Position numbers and translations under genes: made by a program. A stretch of DNA of 23,874 nucleotides, from NCBI GenBank assembly GCA_022565075.1, contig JADFKG010000009.1, forward strand, positions 1 to 23,874, written 5' to 3'. Each line of letters starts with the position of its first letter. Position 1 is the stretch's first letter. Shown in pieces: positions 7,348-16,127 of the stretch. This DNA comes from Chloroflexota bacterium. Its GTDB lineage: Bacteria > Chloroflexota > Dehalococcoidia > SM23-28-2 > RBG-16-64-32. The notes below the pieces were generated by a model that did not search any database, had not been told where the DNA came from, and worked only from the letters and a program-made list of their open reading frames with translations.

Positions 7348-8569
7348 GGCACGGGTCCCGAACGCCGCCGAGCTTGACTGGCTGACGCGGCGCGCCGTCG
7401 CCGAGATCATTCCGCACGACGAGTTCGTCAAGGCGCTCAAGTCGGGCAAGGCGCTGCGCCTGAAGATGGGCTTCGACCCCAGCGCGCCGGATCTGACGAT
7501 CGGCCACGCGGTGGGGTTGCGTAAGCTGCGGCAGCTTCAGGAGTTCGGACACACGGTTGTGATCATCGTCGGCGACTGGACGGCGCAGATCGGCGACCCC
7601 TCCGGAGAATCGAAGACGCGCCCGATGCTGTCGGCGGAGCAGGTCAACGCCAACGCGGAAACGTACCTGGAGCAGTTCTTCAAGATCATCGATCGCGAGA
7701 AGACCGAGGTGCGTCGGCAGAGCGAGTGGTTCGGTGAATTTGGCCTGGCGGACGTCGTGCGCCTGGCCGCCAAGTTCACCGTCGCGCAGATGCTCGAGCG
7801 AGCAGACTTCGCGGAGCGCTATCGGCGGCAGCAGCCGATCGGGGTCCACGAGCTGCTCTACCCGCTTCTGCAGGGGTACGACTCGGTCGCCGTGGAGGCG
7901 GATGTGGAGTTCGGTGGCACCGACCAGAAGTTCAACCTTCTCGTCGGCCGCGAGCTGCAGGTGGAGGCCGGCCAGAAACCGCAGTCCGTCTTCACCGTGC
8001 CGCTGCTGATCGGGACAGACGGCGAAGTGAAGATGGGCAAGAGCGTCGGCAACTACGTGGCGGTCGACGATCCGCCCAACGAGATGTACGGCAAGCTGAT
8101 GTCGATCCCGGACCACCTGATCGGCGACTACTTCGAGTACCTGACTGACGTGCCGGACGAGGACGTCGCGGCCGTGCGAGAGATGGTGGAAAAGCGCACC
8201 GGCAACCCGATGGAAGCGAAGAAGCGACTGGCCCACGAGCTGGTGGCGCAGTTCCACGACGCGACCGCCGCCGACGAGGCGCAGAAGTTCTTCGAGCGCA
8301 CGTTCAGCAAGGGAGAGCTGCCCGATGACGTGCCGGAAGGAAGGGTGTCCTTCGAGGCCATCACGGACGGCGGAACCGTGCGCATCCCGACGTTGTTAAT
8401 CGCACTCGGCATGACTGAGAGCGCTTCCGAGGGAAGCCGTCTCTTCAAGCAGGGCGCGGTCGAAGTCGATGGGAAAGTCGCCGAGGAGCTGCGCATCACG
8501 CCGCGCGACGGCATGATCATCCGAGTCGGCAAGCACCGCTTCGTGCGCCTGATGAACGCCGACGCCTGA
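7340..8569 (+). CDS. tyrS: Tyrosyl-tRNA synthetase
   Basis: 409 residues from ATG 7340. It is a class I synthetase that charges tRNA-Tyr. The HIGH-type motif is TIGHAVGL (53-60), followed by GDPSGESKTRP (85-95), the tyrosine pocket region with FGGTDQKFNLLVGR (191-204), and the KMSKS loop as KMGKS (231-235). An S4 RNA-binding domain lies at about 345-409. The overall pattern fits the TyrZ-like subgroup rather than the E. coli type. GGTGA at 7327-7331 lies eight bases before ATG 7340, which decides this start over GTG 7328. It overlaps ribF by eight bases. Confidence 0.95.
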   Translation: MPEARVPNAAELDWLTRRAVAEIIPHDEFVKALKSGKALRLKMGFDPSAPDLTIGHAVGLRKLRQLQEFGHTVVIIVGDWTAQIGDPSGESKTRPMLSAEQVNANAETYLEQFFKIIDREKTEVRRQSEWFGEFGLADVVRLAAKFTVAQMLERADFAERYRRQQPIGVHELLYPLLQGYDSVAVEADVEFGGTDQKFNLLVGRELQVEAGQKPQSVFTVPLLIGTDGEVKMGKSVGNYVAVDDPPNEMYGKLMSIPDHLIGDYFEYLTDVPDEDVAAVREMVEKRTGNPMEAKKRLAHELVAQFHDATAADEAQKFFERTFSKGELPDDVPEGRVSFEAITDGGTVRIPTLLIALGMTESASEGSRLFKQGAVEVDGKVAEELRITPRDGMIIRVGKHRFVRLMNADA

Positions 8570-8574
8570 GCGTC

Positions 8575-8603
8575 TTGCTGTGATCCGGTACTGCCGCTAA
8601 ACT
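8575..8603 (+). promoter_or_regulatory. Promoter of the small NTF2-like gene
   Basis: TTGCTG (8575-8580), a 17-base spacer, then TAAACT (8598-8603). The predicted start is at 8610-8611, on the ATG itself, so the message would be leaderless. Confidence 0.6.
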
Positions 8604-8610
8604 ACCGCAT

Positions 8611-8991
8611 ATGACCGAGCTTCCCGAGGACCTGCGCGGCTCCGTCGAGGACCAGGCGCAGGCGCGCGTCGCGATGAACATCCAGGGCTATGCGAAGTAT
8701 CTGACGCCGGAGGCGACGGACAGCCTTCGAGCCTCGGCGAAGGGCATGCCGCCGCGCGTCAACCGCTTTGAGGTCGATGCGGTGGAGGGCGGCGGCGACA
8801 CGTACACGATCGATGTCCGCTATTTCCAGCGTGACGAATCGTTCGTCGTCCGCAGCCGCTGGCAGCAGCGTGACGACGCGTGGATGGTCGTGCACGCCGA
8901 ACGGCTGTGGCGCGAAGGAGAGGCGCAGCCCGGCCTCGTCTCGAGGGTGCTGGCGAAGGTGCTGGGGCCCATCGCAAGGCTGCGGCGCTAG
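8611..8991 (+). CDS. Small NTF2-like protein of unknown function (paralog A)
   Basis: 126 residues, with no signal peptide or membrane segment. A helical N-terminal half is followed by alternating strands (NRFEVDAV, DTYTIDVRYF, SFVVRSRWQQRDDAWMVVHAERLW), ending in the 'W...W.V..A' pattern common in NTF2/SnoaL-fold proteins. No catalytic motif is visible. It aligns along its length with the 101-residue protein at 15819-16124 (shared AxxxM-I, L-PE, RW-x-x-x-AW, V-x-A features), plus a basic amphipathic C-terminal tail of about 25 residues. The two lie on either side of the Liv transporter block. The fold call is from pattern only. Confidence 0.8.
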   Translation: MTELPEDLRGSVEDQAQARVAMNIQGYAKYLTPEATDSLRASAKGMPPRVNRFEVDAVEGGGDTYTIDVRYFQRDESFVVRSRWQQRDDAWMVVHAERLWREGEAQPGLVSRVLAKVLGPIARLRR

Positions 8992-9030
8992 CTTGCCCGG
9001 AACTATCCACGAATCGCCTTTTCCAGAGCG

Positions 9031-9060
9031 TTGACACGCACGTTTGCGCCGGGACACACT
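9031..9060 (+). promoter_or_regulatory. Candidate promoter for the liv operon
   Basis: A perfect TTGACA (9031-9036) is followed after 18 bases by a weak CACACT (9055-9060). It lies in the 122-base gap before livG, which holds no other recognisable feature. Confidence 0.4.
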
Positions 9061-9113
9061 ACCCAGCAATGGCGATCGGCTGGAGGTTGAGACGATAAGT
9101 TGGTGACGCTGAC

Positions 9114-9876
<763 letters not shown>

Positions 9877-9890
<14 letters not shown>

Positions 9891-10584
9891 GGGTATCGAA
9901 GCCTCCTACGGCCCGGTCAAGGCGCTGCACGGCGTCACGATCGAAGTGCCGGAGGGCAGCGTCGTGACGTTGCTGGGCCCGAACGGCGCCGGCAAGACGA
10001 CGATCCTGCGCGTTGTGTCGGGGCTTCTGCGTCCGTCGGCTGGGCGGGTCGAGTTCGACGGCCGGCGGATCGACCGCCGGTCGACCGAGGCGATCGTCAG
10101 GATGGGAATCTCCCACGTGCCGGAGGGCCGCCAGCTGTTCGACGAGATGACTGTTCACGAGAACCTGATGCTGGGCGCCTACACGCGCAACGACCGCGAC
10201 GGGATCAAGGCGGACATCAAGCGCCTCAACGGCTACTTTCCGATCCTTGAGGAGCGCCGGGAGCAGCCCGCCGGATCGCTATCGGGCGGCGAACAGCAGC
10301 AGCTGGCGGTCGCCCGCGGACTGATGAGCCGGCCGCGCCTTCTCCTGCTGGACGAGCCTTCGTTGGGGCTGGCGCCGCTGGTCTCGCGAGAAATCTTCCG
10401 CATCCTGCGACAGGTGAACCGCGAAGAAGGGATCACGATCTTCCTCGTCGAACAAGACGCCACGAGCGCCCTTTCGTTTGCGGACTACGGCTACGTCGTG
10501 GAGACGGGACGCGTCGTCATCGAGGCCACGAGCGATAAGCTGAAGGAGGACGAAAACGTTCGTCGTGCGTACCTTGGCTACTGA
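9877..10584 (+). CDS. livF: Branched-chain amino acid type ABC transporter ATP-binding protein LivF
   Basis: 235 residues from ATG 9877, the usual LivF start (MLKIEGIEASYG). An in-frame GTG at 9826 would only add sequence shadowing the end of livG. Walker A GPNGAGKT is at 34-41, the LivF-typical VPEGRQLF at 81-88, signature LSGGEQQ at 135-141 and Walker B LLLLDE at 155-160. It works as the partner ATPase of LivG. A GGGGGG ribosome-site-like run lies eight bases before the start. It is 21 bases ahead of livH. Confidence 0.94.
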
Positions 10585-10605
10585 CGTGGCCAGGGAGCGA
10601 TCGGC

Positions 10606-11538
10606 GTGATCGAAGTCTTCCTCGCGCCGGCGCCGTGGAACGACCCAGAGCTGTTCGGAGAGCAGGTCATATCCGGGCTGGCGACGGGCAGCATCTACGC
10701 GCTGGTGGCGCTGGCGATTGTGCTGATCTACCGTTCGACGGACGTCATCAACTTCGCCCAGGGCGAGATGGCCATGCTGGTCACGTTCTCGATGTGGTCG
10801 CTGCTCCTTGCGGGCTTCCCGGCGTGGACGGTGATCTTCATCGGCATTGCGCTGGGGTTTGCGCTCGGCGCCTTCGTCGAGCGCACGATCATCCGGCCGG
10901 TGGAGGACAAGCCGCCGCTGAACGTCGTCGTGGTGACGCTCGGTCTGTTCGTCTTCTTGAACTCGATAGCGACCTGGATCTGGGCGCAGGGCGAGCTGCC
11001 GAAGGTGTTCTCGACGCCGTTCGGGTTCACCAGCGTCGACGTTAGCCTGGCACGGGTGACGACGCACAGCATCGGCATTCTCGTGGTCGCCTTGATCGTC
11101 ATGGCGGTGCTGTACCTGCTCTTCAACCACACGAAGCTGGGTCTGGGGATGCGGGCCACCGCCCATAACCCGGGCGCCAGCAGGCTGATGGGGGTCAACG
11201 TCGGCCGCATGCTGATGCTGGGTTGGGCGCTGGCGGGGGCGGTGGGCGCGGTGGCGGGCATGCTCGTCGCGCCGATCACGTTCCTGTTTCCGGGGTTCAT
11301 GCTCGCCGTGCTCCTGTATGCGTTCGCGGCGGCCGTGTTCGGCGGGCTGGACAGCCCGCCGGGAGCGATCGTGGGCGGGCTCTTCGTCGGTGTGGCGGAG
11401 AACCTGTTCGGGACGTATACGCCCGGCGACATCTTCGGCCCCGAGATGAAGCTGCCGCTGACGCTGCTGGTGCTGGTCATCGTGCTGATGTTCCGGCCAC
11501 AGGGGCTGTTCGGTCGCGTTCAGACGAGGCGGGTCTAA
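10606..11538 (+). CDS. livH: Branched-chain amino acid type ABC transporter permease LivH
   Basis: 310 residues, polytopic, of usual length for LivH. The early ISGLATGSIYALVALAIVLI and STDVINFAQGEMAM segments are family hallmarks. The cytoplasmic coupling region has LGLGMRATAHNPGASRLMGV, and the C-terminus ends FRPQGLFG as is usual. It forms the membrane channel with LivM. GTG start with AGGGAG eight bases upstream. It is separated from livM by three bases. Confidence 0.94.
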   Translation: MIEVFLAPAPWNDPELFGEQVISGLATGSIYALVALAIVLIYRSTDVINFAQGEMAMLVTFSMWSLLLAGFPAWTVIFIGIALGFALGAFVERTIIRPVEDKPPLNVVVVTLGLFVFLNSIATWIWAQGELPKVFSTPFGFTSVDVSLARVTTHSIGILVVALIVMAVLYLLFNHTKLGLGMRATAHNPGASRLMGVNVGRMLMLGWALAGAVGAVAGMLVAPITFLFPGFMLAVLLYAFAAAVFGGLDSPPGAIVGGLFVGVAENLFGTYTPGDIFGPEMKLPLTLLVLVIVLMFRPQGLFGRVQTRRV

Positions 11539-11541
11539 GCC

Positions 11542-12912
11542 GTGGAGATGTCGGTCTGGCTCTTCCTCGGTCTGCTGGTTGCCTTCTCGACCGGCATTCG
11601 CATGCAGCCGCTGGGCAGCGTCGTTCAGCGCGCGATCCTGGCGGGCGTTCTGGCAGTCGGCCTCCTGGTCTTCCTGCTGCTGGGCGCCGGATTCGTGACC
11701 GAGCTGTTCGGCGTGCTGCTGGCGGCTGTGGTCGCCAACCTGTTGACGGAGAACTACGTTCCGCAGCGCTACCGCATCGCCCTGGCGATCGCCGTCGCGG
11801 TGGTGTTCTTCCTCGCCGCGCCCTGGCTGCTGGAGAACTTCCGCTTGTTCCAGTTCAGCCGGGTTGCCATCTGGGTGATCGTCGCCGTAGGGCTGAACAT
11901 CCTGACGGGGTACAACGGGCAGATCTCGCTCGGCCACGGCGCTTTCGTGCTGATTGGCGCCTACACATCGGCGATCCTGATGGACGATCAGCAGCAGCTG
12001 GGGTTTGTGGACGCCAACGCCTGGCCGTTTTGGACGACGATCATCGCCGCGGCTGTCGTCTGTGGCGTTGCGGGGTTCGCGCTCGGCATCCCGGCGCTAC
12101 GGCTTTCCGGCCCGTATTTAGCGATCGCGACTCTGGCGCTCGTCATCAGCCTGCCGTCGATCCTGCGCAAATACGATGGCCTCACCGGAGGCGCACAGGG
12201 GCTCTTCGTGAAGCAGCCACCGCCACCACCGGGGCTGGCGGGCGTGCTGGAGCGGGATGAGTGGTTATACCTCCTATGCGTCGGCGTGGCGATCGTGATG
12301 ATGCTGATCGCCTGGGGCATCCTGCGTGGGCCGCTTGGCCGGGCGTTCGTGGCCGTGAGGGACAGCGAAGTGGCGGCGGCGGCGATGGGCATCAACGTGG
12401 CGCGAGTGAAGATCGCCGCCTTCACGATCAGCGCGCTCTACGCGGGCGTTGCCGGTTCGCTCCTGACGCAGCTCCTCGGGGTGATCACGCCGGAGAGCGT
12501 GGATCTCATCGTGTCGATCAACTTCCTGACGGCGATCGTGATCGGTGGGCTGGCCTCGCTGCTGGGCGCCGTTATCGGCGGCTTCGTGCTCGTCCTCTTG
12601 CCAGCAGAAGGTCCCGACATACTGGGCAACATACCGCTCTTCCCGGATAACTTCCTGCAAAAGGCGCCCGGAGCGATACAGGGAGCGGTCGTGATCTTTG
12701 TTGTGTTGCTGATGCCCTTCGGCGTTGCGGGCAGCTATCATCGTTTCATCGGGACGCCACCGGGAAGGATCATCGCCGCGCTGAGGAGCATTCCTGCCGG
12801 TCTCAGGGCCCGTTTGGCGCGGACTAGAGAGGACATCGTCTGGGCATGGGAGGATTCCCCGTTCAACCGGAGAAGTTCCAAGTCCGCGTCCGGAGAGGAG
12901 CCAGACCCTTAG
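11542..12912 (+). CDS. livM: Branched-chain amino acid type ABC transporter permease LivM
   Basis: 456 residues, polytopic. The core begins near residue 110 with GLNILTGYNGQISLGHGAF, the LivM hallmark, and has the coupling motif RDSEVAAAAMGINVARVK. About 100 residues with extra membrane segments precede the core, and a polar tail of about 50 residues follows it, making the protein longer than many LivM proteins. GTG 11542 is chosen; ATG 11548 is equally possible. It ends the permease/ATPase run; the binding-protein genes follow after a promoter. Confidence 0.93.
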   Translation: MEMSVWLFLGLLVAFSTGIRMQPLGSVVQRAILAGVLAVGLLVFLLLGAGFVTELFGVLLAAVVANLLTENYVPQRYRIALAIAVAVVFFLAAPWLLENFRLFQFSRVAIWVIVAVGLNILTGYNGQISLGHGAFVLIGAYTSAILMDDQQQLGFVDANAWPFWTTIIAAAVVCGVAGFALGIPALRLSGPYLAIATLALVISLPSILRKYDGLTGGAQGLFVKQPPPPPGLAGVLERDEWLYLLCVGVAIVMMLIAWGILRGPLGRAFVAVRDSEVAAAAMGINVARVKIAAFTISALYAGVAGSLLTQLLGVITPESVDLIVSINFLTAIVIGGLASLLGAVIGGFVLVLLPAEGPDILGNIPLFPDNFLQKAPGAIQGAVVIFVVLLMPFGVAGSYHRFIGTPPGRIIAALRSIPAGLRARLARTREDIVWAWEDSPFNRRSSKSASGEEPDP

Positions 12913-12933
12913 CCGAATCGTAATTTCCTGCCG

Positions 12934-12963
12934 TTGACGCAGAAAACATTAAAAGATCAGAAT
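12934..12963 (+). promoter_or_regulatory. Promoter of the first binding-protein gene
   Basis: TTGACG (12934-12939), 18 bases, then CAGAAT (12958-12963), in an AT-rich 103-base gap. AGAGGAGA (13001-13008) is the ribosome site. A separate promoter would allow more binding protein than permease to be made. Confidence 0.5.
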
Positions 12964-13015
12964 ATGAACCACACTCGGCGAGCGAGCGTATGTTAAGGCG
13001 AGAGGAGACAAGAAG

Positions 13016-14323
13016 ATGGGAAAGCTGTTCAAACCTTTGTTGTTGCTGTCGGCGCTACTCATCGTGGCTCTGACAGTAGGGATTGCCTGCAACGACGACG
13101 ACGACGACGACGATGGCGGAGACGGAGACGGAACTGTGCCGGAGGTGACCACTGACTTCGGTGTGTCGGACACTGAGATCACGATTGGCCAGAGTATCGC
13201 CCTCAGCGGCAGCCTGGCGGCAGTCTACCAGCCGATCGTACCGACGCTGGATGCCTACTTCGATTACGTGAACGCGGAGCTGGGCGGCGTCTGTGGCCGC
13301 AACATCAGCTACAGCGCCAAAGACGACGAGTACAGCCCGGCGGTCGCGCGGGAAGTGGCGCAGGAGTTCATCGATCAGGACGAGATCGTTGCCTTTATCG
13401 GCAACCTGGGCACACCGCCCAACTCGGGCTCGGCCGGGTACATCAACGATCCGAACGGCGACGAAGACACGTCCGACGGCGTTCCCGACCTGTTCATCGC
13501 AACGGGTGTCAGCACCTTCGCGGACGCCGACGCCCTTCCCTGGACGATTCTATTCAACCCGGACTACACGTCCGAGGGCACAATCCTGGCCAACTACCTG
13601 AACGAGAACAACCCCGGTGAGACCGTCGCCACCATTTATCAGAACGATGACTTCGGCAAGTCCGGCCGCGATGGCTTCGTGGCGGCGATTTCGGCCGACG
13701 TTGTCGCCGAGGAGACCTACGAGTCGACGGCGACCGACATCAACTCCCAGCTCGCCAATCTGCGCAACGCTGACCCCGACATCCTGTACGTCTACGCGAC
13801 ACCGGGCTTCACAGCTCGCGTGTACGCCTACATGGCGCTGAACGAATGGGCGCCCCAGATCGTGATGAGCTACGTCAACACCGCGTCGACGCTGGCTTCC
13901 ATCGTGGGCGGCGATGACGGCGTGGAAGCTGGGTTCCAGGCGATCGCCGGCACGATCTCCAACAACTACCTGCTCGACCCGGTAGCCGACGCCGCTGATC
14001 CGGCGATCGTCGAGCACACTCGAATCATGGCGGAATATGGCGGCCCGGGCGTCGGGAACCTCACCGTCTACGCTCAGGCCATCGGCGAGACGGTCGTGGA
14101 GACGTTTGAGATCGCTTGTGACAACGGCGACATGACCCGCGCTGGCGTGATGGCGGCTGCGGAGTCGATCGAAGGCTTCCACCCGACGGTCATGCTCGCG
14201 GGCATCGACATTACTCTGTCCGACACGGATCATGCGGCGATCCAGTCGCTGATTCCGATCGAGATCCAGGCCGACGGCGTGCTGAAGCCGCTCGTGGATG
14301 AGCCGATAGAGGCCGGCGGATAG
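13016..14323 (+). CDS. ABC transporter substrate-binding lipoprotein (Liv type), copy 1
   Basis: 435 residues. A lipoprotein signal ends in VGIA|C (Cys25), followed by an Asp/Gly-rich linker with seven consecutive Asp. The mature part is a type 1 periplasmic-binding fold (Peripla_BP_6 family): EITIGQSIALSGSLAAVY, GNLGTPPNSG, NDDFGKSGRDGF. An insertion NDPNGDEDTSDGVPDLF (144-160) has regularly spaced Asp like calcium-binding loops. Two Cys (in GVCGR and IACDNGD) are conserved in copy 2 and may form a disulfide. It presumably delivers an amino acid or similar solute to LivHMGF; the ligand cannot be read from sequence. Confidence 0.93.
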   Translation: MGKLFKPLLLLSALLIVALTVGIACNDDDDDDDGGDGDGTVPEVTTDFGVSDTEITIGQSIALSGSLAAVYQPIVPTLDAYFDYVNAELGGVCGRNISYSAKDDEYSPAVAREVAQEFIDQDEIVAFIGNLGTPPNSGSAGYINDPNGDEDTSDGVPDLFIATGVSTFADADALPWTILFNPDYTSEGTILANYLNENNPGETVATIYQNDDFGKSGRDGFVAAISADVVAEETYESTATDINSQLANLRNADPDILYVYATPGFTARVYAYMALNEWAPQIVMSYVNTASTLASIVGGDDGVEAGFQAIAGTISNNYLLDPVADAADPAIVEHTRIMAEYGGPGVGNLTVYAQAIGETVVETFEIACDNGDMTRAGVMAAAESIEGFHPTVMLAGIDITLSDTDHAAIQSLIPIEIQADGVLKPLVDEPIEAGG

Positions 14324-14343
14324 GCGAAACACCTGACTAGGAG

Positions 14344-14376
14344 AGAAGCGGGCACGCTCAAGGCGTGCCCGCTTCT
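14344..14376 (+). terminator. Strong stem-loop after binding-protein copy 1
   Basis: A perfect 14-bp stem (14344-14357 with 14363-14376) and five-base loop, 20 bases after the stop. Only short T pairs follow, with no real U-run. It probably ends or stabilises the copy 1 message before the copy 2 promoter. Confidence 0.7.
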
Positions 14377-14394
14377 TGGGCTCCGACGCTCTTC

Positions 14395-14424
14395 TTGAAC
14401 GAGCGGCCGAAATTCAACTACGAT
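14395..14424 (+). promoter_or_regulatory. Promoter of the second binding-protein gene
   Basis: TTGAAC (14395-14400), 18 bases, then TACGAT (14419-14424). Predicted start is near 14431, leaving about nine bases before the TTG chosen as start of copy 2. Confidence 0.5.
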
Positions 14425-14439
14425 CGGAGCGATCCACCC

Positions 14440-15753
14440 TTGCGTTCACTGGTTTGGCTCTGGCTCCCCGCCATAGTGGGAGTCTTAATGCTGGTCGTTG
14501 TCGGCTGCGGCGGGGACGGCGATTCTACGCCCACGCCCGTTTCGCCGACCCCGGTGCCGACTGCGCCAGCCGGCACATCTGGCCCCGGCGTCACCGAAAC
14601 GGAGATACGCCTGGGCATGACGAGCGACGTCGCCGGCGCCGGTGAGACGCCGTACGCCGCCGTGAGCCTGGCCGTGACGGCTTACTTCCAGAAGGTGAAC
14701 CAGGAGGACAGCGGCGTCTGCGGGCGACAGATCGTCCTCACCGTGGAGGACGACGAATACCTCACGGAGCTCGCGCTGGACCGGACACGGAAGCTTGTGA
14801 CAGAAGACAAGGTGCTCGCCGTTATCGGCGCCCTGAACACGCAGGCGCATGGCGATGTCGCCGCCTACCTGAACGATCCGGACGGCGACGGCGACAGCGC
14901 CGACGGCGTTCCCGATCTGTTCGTCTCGACCGGCTGGAGTGGCTGGGGCGACATCGCAACGTACCCCTGGACGACGGCCTTCATTCCGGACTACCTCTCG
15001 GACGGCCGAGTGCTTGCCGCCTACATAGGCGCCAACCTGCCGGACAAGCAGATCGGTCTCCTTTACCGCAACGACGAGTTCGGGAAGGACTACCTGGCGG
15101 CGATGGAGGAGGCGTTCGCCGAGGGAGGCAACCTGTTCTCCCAGCCCTACCCGGCCGACGACGAAGACGTCAGCCAGGAGATAAGCGCGGTGGTGGACTC
15201 CGGTGCGGAAGTGATCGTTCTTGCCTCGACGCCGCCGGTCAGCGCGGACGCCATCGCCTCGGCCCGGGGCGGCGGGTTCGACGGGCAGTTTCTCCTGAGC
15301 TACGTCAATCAGCCGAGCAACCTGGCGAGCGAGCTGGGCGGCGGTCTCGAGGCGGAGTCGATCATCGCGGGCTTCGAGCGGCTGGACGGGGTGCTGACCA
15401 CGGCGTACCTGCTGAGCGCCGTCGAGGACGAAGACAACACCGCGGTCGTCGAGCACGTGCGCATCATGGAGGCGTACGGCGGGCCACCAGCGAGCAACCT
15501 GAGCATCTACGGCCAGTCTCTGGCGGAGACGGTAGTGGAGACGCTGGAGCGCGCCTGTCCGGACCTGACGCGGAGCGAGGTGATGGCGGCTGCCGAGTCG
15601 CTCGACGGGTTCCACCCCTCGTTGCTGCTGCCGGGGATCGACGTCGTGCTCGGCGAGGACGACCACGCGGCGATTCAGGCGATGCAAGTGATGCGTATCA
15701 ACGCCAACGGGACGACGGATGCGCTGGGCGACCCGATCGACGTCGGTCCGTGA
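14440..15753 (+). CDS. ABC transporter substrate-binding lipoprotein (Liv type), copy 2
   Basis: 437 residues from TTG 14440. This start gives a clean lipoprotein signal (MRSLVWLW, then a hydrophobic run ending VVVG|C, Cys23). The upstream in-frame GTG at 14365 sits inside the terminator stem. The mature part begins with a Thr/Pro-rich linker and is plainly related to copy 1 throughout: GVCGRQIVL, DDEYL, NDPDGDGDSADGVPDLF (145-161), YRNDEFGKDY, SYVNQPSNLAS, AESLDGFHPS. The shared layout indicates a tandem duplication, but divergence is large enough that ligands may differ. No second permease set is nearby, so both probably feed the same LivHMGF. Confidence 0.92.
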   Translation: MRSLVWLWLPAIVGVLMLVVVGCGGDGDSTPTPVSPTPVPTAPAGTSGPGVTETEIRLGMTSDVAGAGETPYAAVSLAVTAYFQKVNQEDSGVCGRQIVLTVEDDEYLTELALDRTRKLVTEDKVLAVIGALNTQAHGDVAAYLNDPDGDGDSADGVPDLFVSTGWSGWGDIATYPWTTAFIPDYLSDGRVLAAYIGANLPDKQIGLLYRNDEFGKDYLAAMEEAFAEGGNLFSQPYPADDEDVSQEISAVVDSGAEVIVLASTPPVSADAIASARGGGFDGQFLLSYVNQPSNLASELGGGLEAESIIAGFERLDGVLTTAYLLSAVEDEDNTAVVEHVRIMEAYGGPPASNLSIYGQSLAETVVETLERACPDLTRSEVMAAAESLDGFHPSLLLPGIDVVLGEDDHAAIQAMQVMRINANGTTDALGDPIDVGP

Positions 15754-15759
15754 GCGGCG

Positions 15760-15788
15760 TTGACAGGCGCGCCGGGCGTGCCTAGCAT
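15760..15788 (+). promoter_or_regulatory. Strong promoter of the second NTF2-like gene
   Basis: TTGACA (15760-15765), exactly 17 bases, then TAGCAT (15783-15788). It begins six bases after the binding-protein stop. Predicted start is near 15795, followed by AGGAGG (15808-15813). Confidence 0.7.
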
Positions 15789-15818
15789 TCGCGGCGGAAT
15801 GCAGGCGAGGAGGTACGG

Positions 15819-16124
15819 ATGACGCAGGACCAGGGGATCGACGATATCGTCGACGCGCACGCGAAGGCGATCCTGACGATGGACATCGCCAAGATCATGG
15901 ACGACTTGATGCCGGAGCCGATGATGAAGCTGCAGGAGCAGGCCGGCGGTGGCATGGCGCTGCAGATCGACTCCTACGAGGTCCTGGGCTACACGCGCGA
16001 GGGGGACGACTACTGGTACGACGTGAAGTACATCGGGCCGGCGTCGTTCACAGTGCATGCGCGCTGGTCGGAGGTCGGGGGCGCCTGGAAGATCGTGGAC
16101 GCCGACATTACGGTGCGAAGCTAG
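15819..16124 (+). CDS. Small NTF2-like protein of unknown function (paralog B)
   Basis: 101 residues, no signal peptide. An N-terminal helix (IVDAHAKAILTMDIAKIM) is followed by L-x-PE, then strands SYEVLGY, DYWYDVKYI, SFTVHARWSEVGGAWKIVDAD. The layout resembles NTF2/SnoaL-fold proteins and aligns with the protein at 8611-8991 without its basic tail. AGGAGG lies five bases before the ATG. The strong consensus promoter suggests real, perhaps abundant, expression. Three bases separate its stop from the end of the converging EF-G-like gene. Function unknown. Confidence 0.82.
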   Translation: MTQDQGIDDIVDAHAKAILTMDIAKIMDDLMPEPMMKLQEQAGGGMALQIDSYEVLGYTREGDDYWYDVKYIGPASFTVHARWSEVGGAWKIVDADITVRS

Positions 16125-16127
16125 CGC

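Noticed and set aside
10279..11937. 552-residue minus-strand open frame opposite livF, livH and livM
   Set aside because: It is a GC-rich antisense shadow: low-complexity Gln/Arg/Asp/His composition with no domain, while the plus strand encodes clear Liv proteins.
13096..13116. GAC-rich run in binding-protein copy 1 as a microsatellite or CRISPR-like repeat
   Set aside because: It encodes the Asp linker after the lipoprotein Cys, a common feature of such lipoproteins; there are no spacers.
14365..14439. Upstream GTG start for binding-protein copy 2
   Set aside because: It lies in the terminator stem and would bury the lipoprotein signal behind 25 polar residues; TTG 14440 gives a clean signal.
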